Part shown: positions 63,346 through 64,000 of the stretch, one piece after another
Layout of the letters: each line of letters opens with the position of its first letter
How positions within the stretch are numbered: position 1 is the first letter of the stretch
DNA from: an uncultured Ectothiorhodospiraceae bacterium
GTDB taxonomy: Bacteria; Pseudomonadota; Gammaproteobacteria; XJ16; Halofilaceae
Direction: 5' to 3'
NCBI GenBank assembly: GCA_913055615.1
Contig: CAJXKK010000008.1
Span: forward strand, 35,700-99,699
Length of the DNA: 64,000 nt
Position numbers and translations under genes: made by a program
The notes under the pieces: model-generated
The model's input: the letters and a program-made list of their open reading frames with translations, nothing else
What the model was told of the DNA's origin: nothing
The model's database searches: none

Positions 63346-64000
63346 TGATCAAGCGAATCGCACTGATCGCGGCGGTCCTGTTCCCATTGAGTGGATTCGC
63401 CGCCGGGGGCGGCCCGCAGGGCGCCTACTGGGAGCAGCCGAACGTCAATCTCGGCAATGAGGCGTCGCTGCAGCGTGGCGCGCAGTTGTTCGTGAACTAC
63501 TGCATGGCCTGCCATACGGCGAAATACCATCGCTGGATGCATGTGTCCGACGATCTCGATATCCCGGCGGATGTGGTTGAGGAGAACCTGATCTGGACCA
63601 CGGATGAGAGCGGCAAGAAGCATCAGGTCGGGACGCTCATGACCAACTCCATGACCACGGAGTATGGCGAAGACGCATTCGGCAAGGCGCCGCCGGACCT
63701 CACGCTCACCGCGAGGGAGCGCGGGCCCGGCTGGATCTACAATTACCTGCGTACATTCTATGTCGAGGAATCATCAACGACCGGCGTGAACAATGCCGTG
63801 CTGGCGGGCGCATCGATGCCGCATGTCATGTGGGAACTGCAGGGGTTCCAGCGTCCGGTGTACTCCGAGGATGAGCATGGCGACAAGCACATCGAATCGT
63901 TCGAACTCGTCCAACAAGGCTCCATGTCGCCGGACGAGTTCGACCGCGCCATGAACGATCTCGTGAATTTCATGGTCTATCTCGGCGAGCCGGCCCGAAT
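63345..64000 (+). CDS. petC: cytochrome c1, 5' part
   Basis: 218 residues of cytochrome c1 before the window ends. Signal peptide MIKRIALIAAVLFPLSGFAA, heme c attachment CMACH (C53, C56, H57), and the methionine-ligand region ASMPHVMWELQGFQ. The start shares the last base of the petB stop. The C-terminal membrane anchor lies outside the window. Confidence 0.94.
   Translation, partial: MIKRIALIAAVLFPLSGFAAGGGPQGAYWEQPNVNLGNEASLQRGAQLFVNYCMACHTAKYHRWMHVSDDLDIPADVVEENLIWTTDESGKKHQVGTLMTNSMTTEYGEDAFGKAPPDLTLTARERGPGWIYNYLRTFYVEESSTTGVNNAVLAGASMPHVMWELQGFQRPVYSEDEHGDKHIESFELVQQGSMSPDEFDRAMNDLVNFMVYLGEPAR

Overview
The window reads as chromosome of a GC-rich gammaproteobacterium, most likely a facultatively anaerobic, probably moderately halophilic member of the Chromatiales/Ectothiorhodospiraceae neighbourhood. 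This is inferred from the gene set (FabA/FabB, TtcA, YggX, HrpB, YheS, NsrR, a NarGHJI operon, a glycine-betaine binding protein) and from the acid-rich proteins; no rRNA is present to prove it. I see no tRNA, rRNA, CRISPR array or intact prophage.

Layout. 1-9.7 kb: end of a methylmalonyl-CoA mutase catalytic chain, a propionyl-CoA synthetase (together a propionate route), a ROK sugar kinase, a REP-associated tyrosine transposase inside its own REP sequences, HrpB helicase and transaldolase, separated by long repeat-filled gaps. 9.7-20 kb: YheS, then an anaerobic/nitrosative block: nnrS, a CMD-family protein, moeA, hemN, a frameshifted SRPBCC gene, an N-truncated P450, nsrR, fdxA, an A-type-carrier-like protein and rubredoxin. 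20-26 kb: envelope and housekeeping genes (DUF454, FkbM methyltransferase, sulfatase-like membrane enzyme, methyltransferase, fau, DadA-like oxidase). 26-37 kb: narK1-narK2-narGHJI-ppiC nitrate respiration. 37-40.6 kb: fabA-fabB-plsC. 40.6-47 kb: hemerythrin, then a sulfide/persulfide module (BigR-like repressor, persulfide dioxygenase, two YeeE/YedE halves, methyltransferase) beside a cyanide-insensitive-type bd oxidase with its DUF2474 mini-subunit. 47-54 kb: DUF1289, ttcA, an MTH1187-type protein, cysJI, and a divergent phage-like HTH pair. 54-64 kb: yggX, a K+/H+ antiporter, hisD-hisC-DUF3565, proX, NIF3, and petABC (cytochrome bc1, last gene cut by the window end).

How it works together. 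Eight FNR/Anr/Dnr-type palindromes (TTGAT-N4-A/GTCAA) lie upstream of nnrS, moeA, hemN, narK1, a small unknown membrane protein, narG, a hemerythrin gene and one apparently orphan promoter. Seven sit where a dimer centred near -41.5 would give a normal leader, so nitrate transport, nitrate reductase, its molybdenum cofactor, oxygen-independent heme synthesis and NO defence look like one oxygen/NO-responsive regulon spread over 28 kb. A separate persulfide-responsive circuit faces it, with its own operator.

A second theme is non-coding: several intergenic gaps are filled with composite nested inverted repeats made from a few recurring modules, and one of these modules (REP-b) also flanks the only transposase gene in the window.
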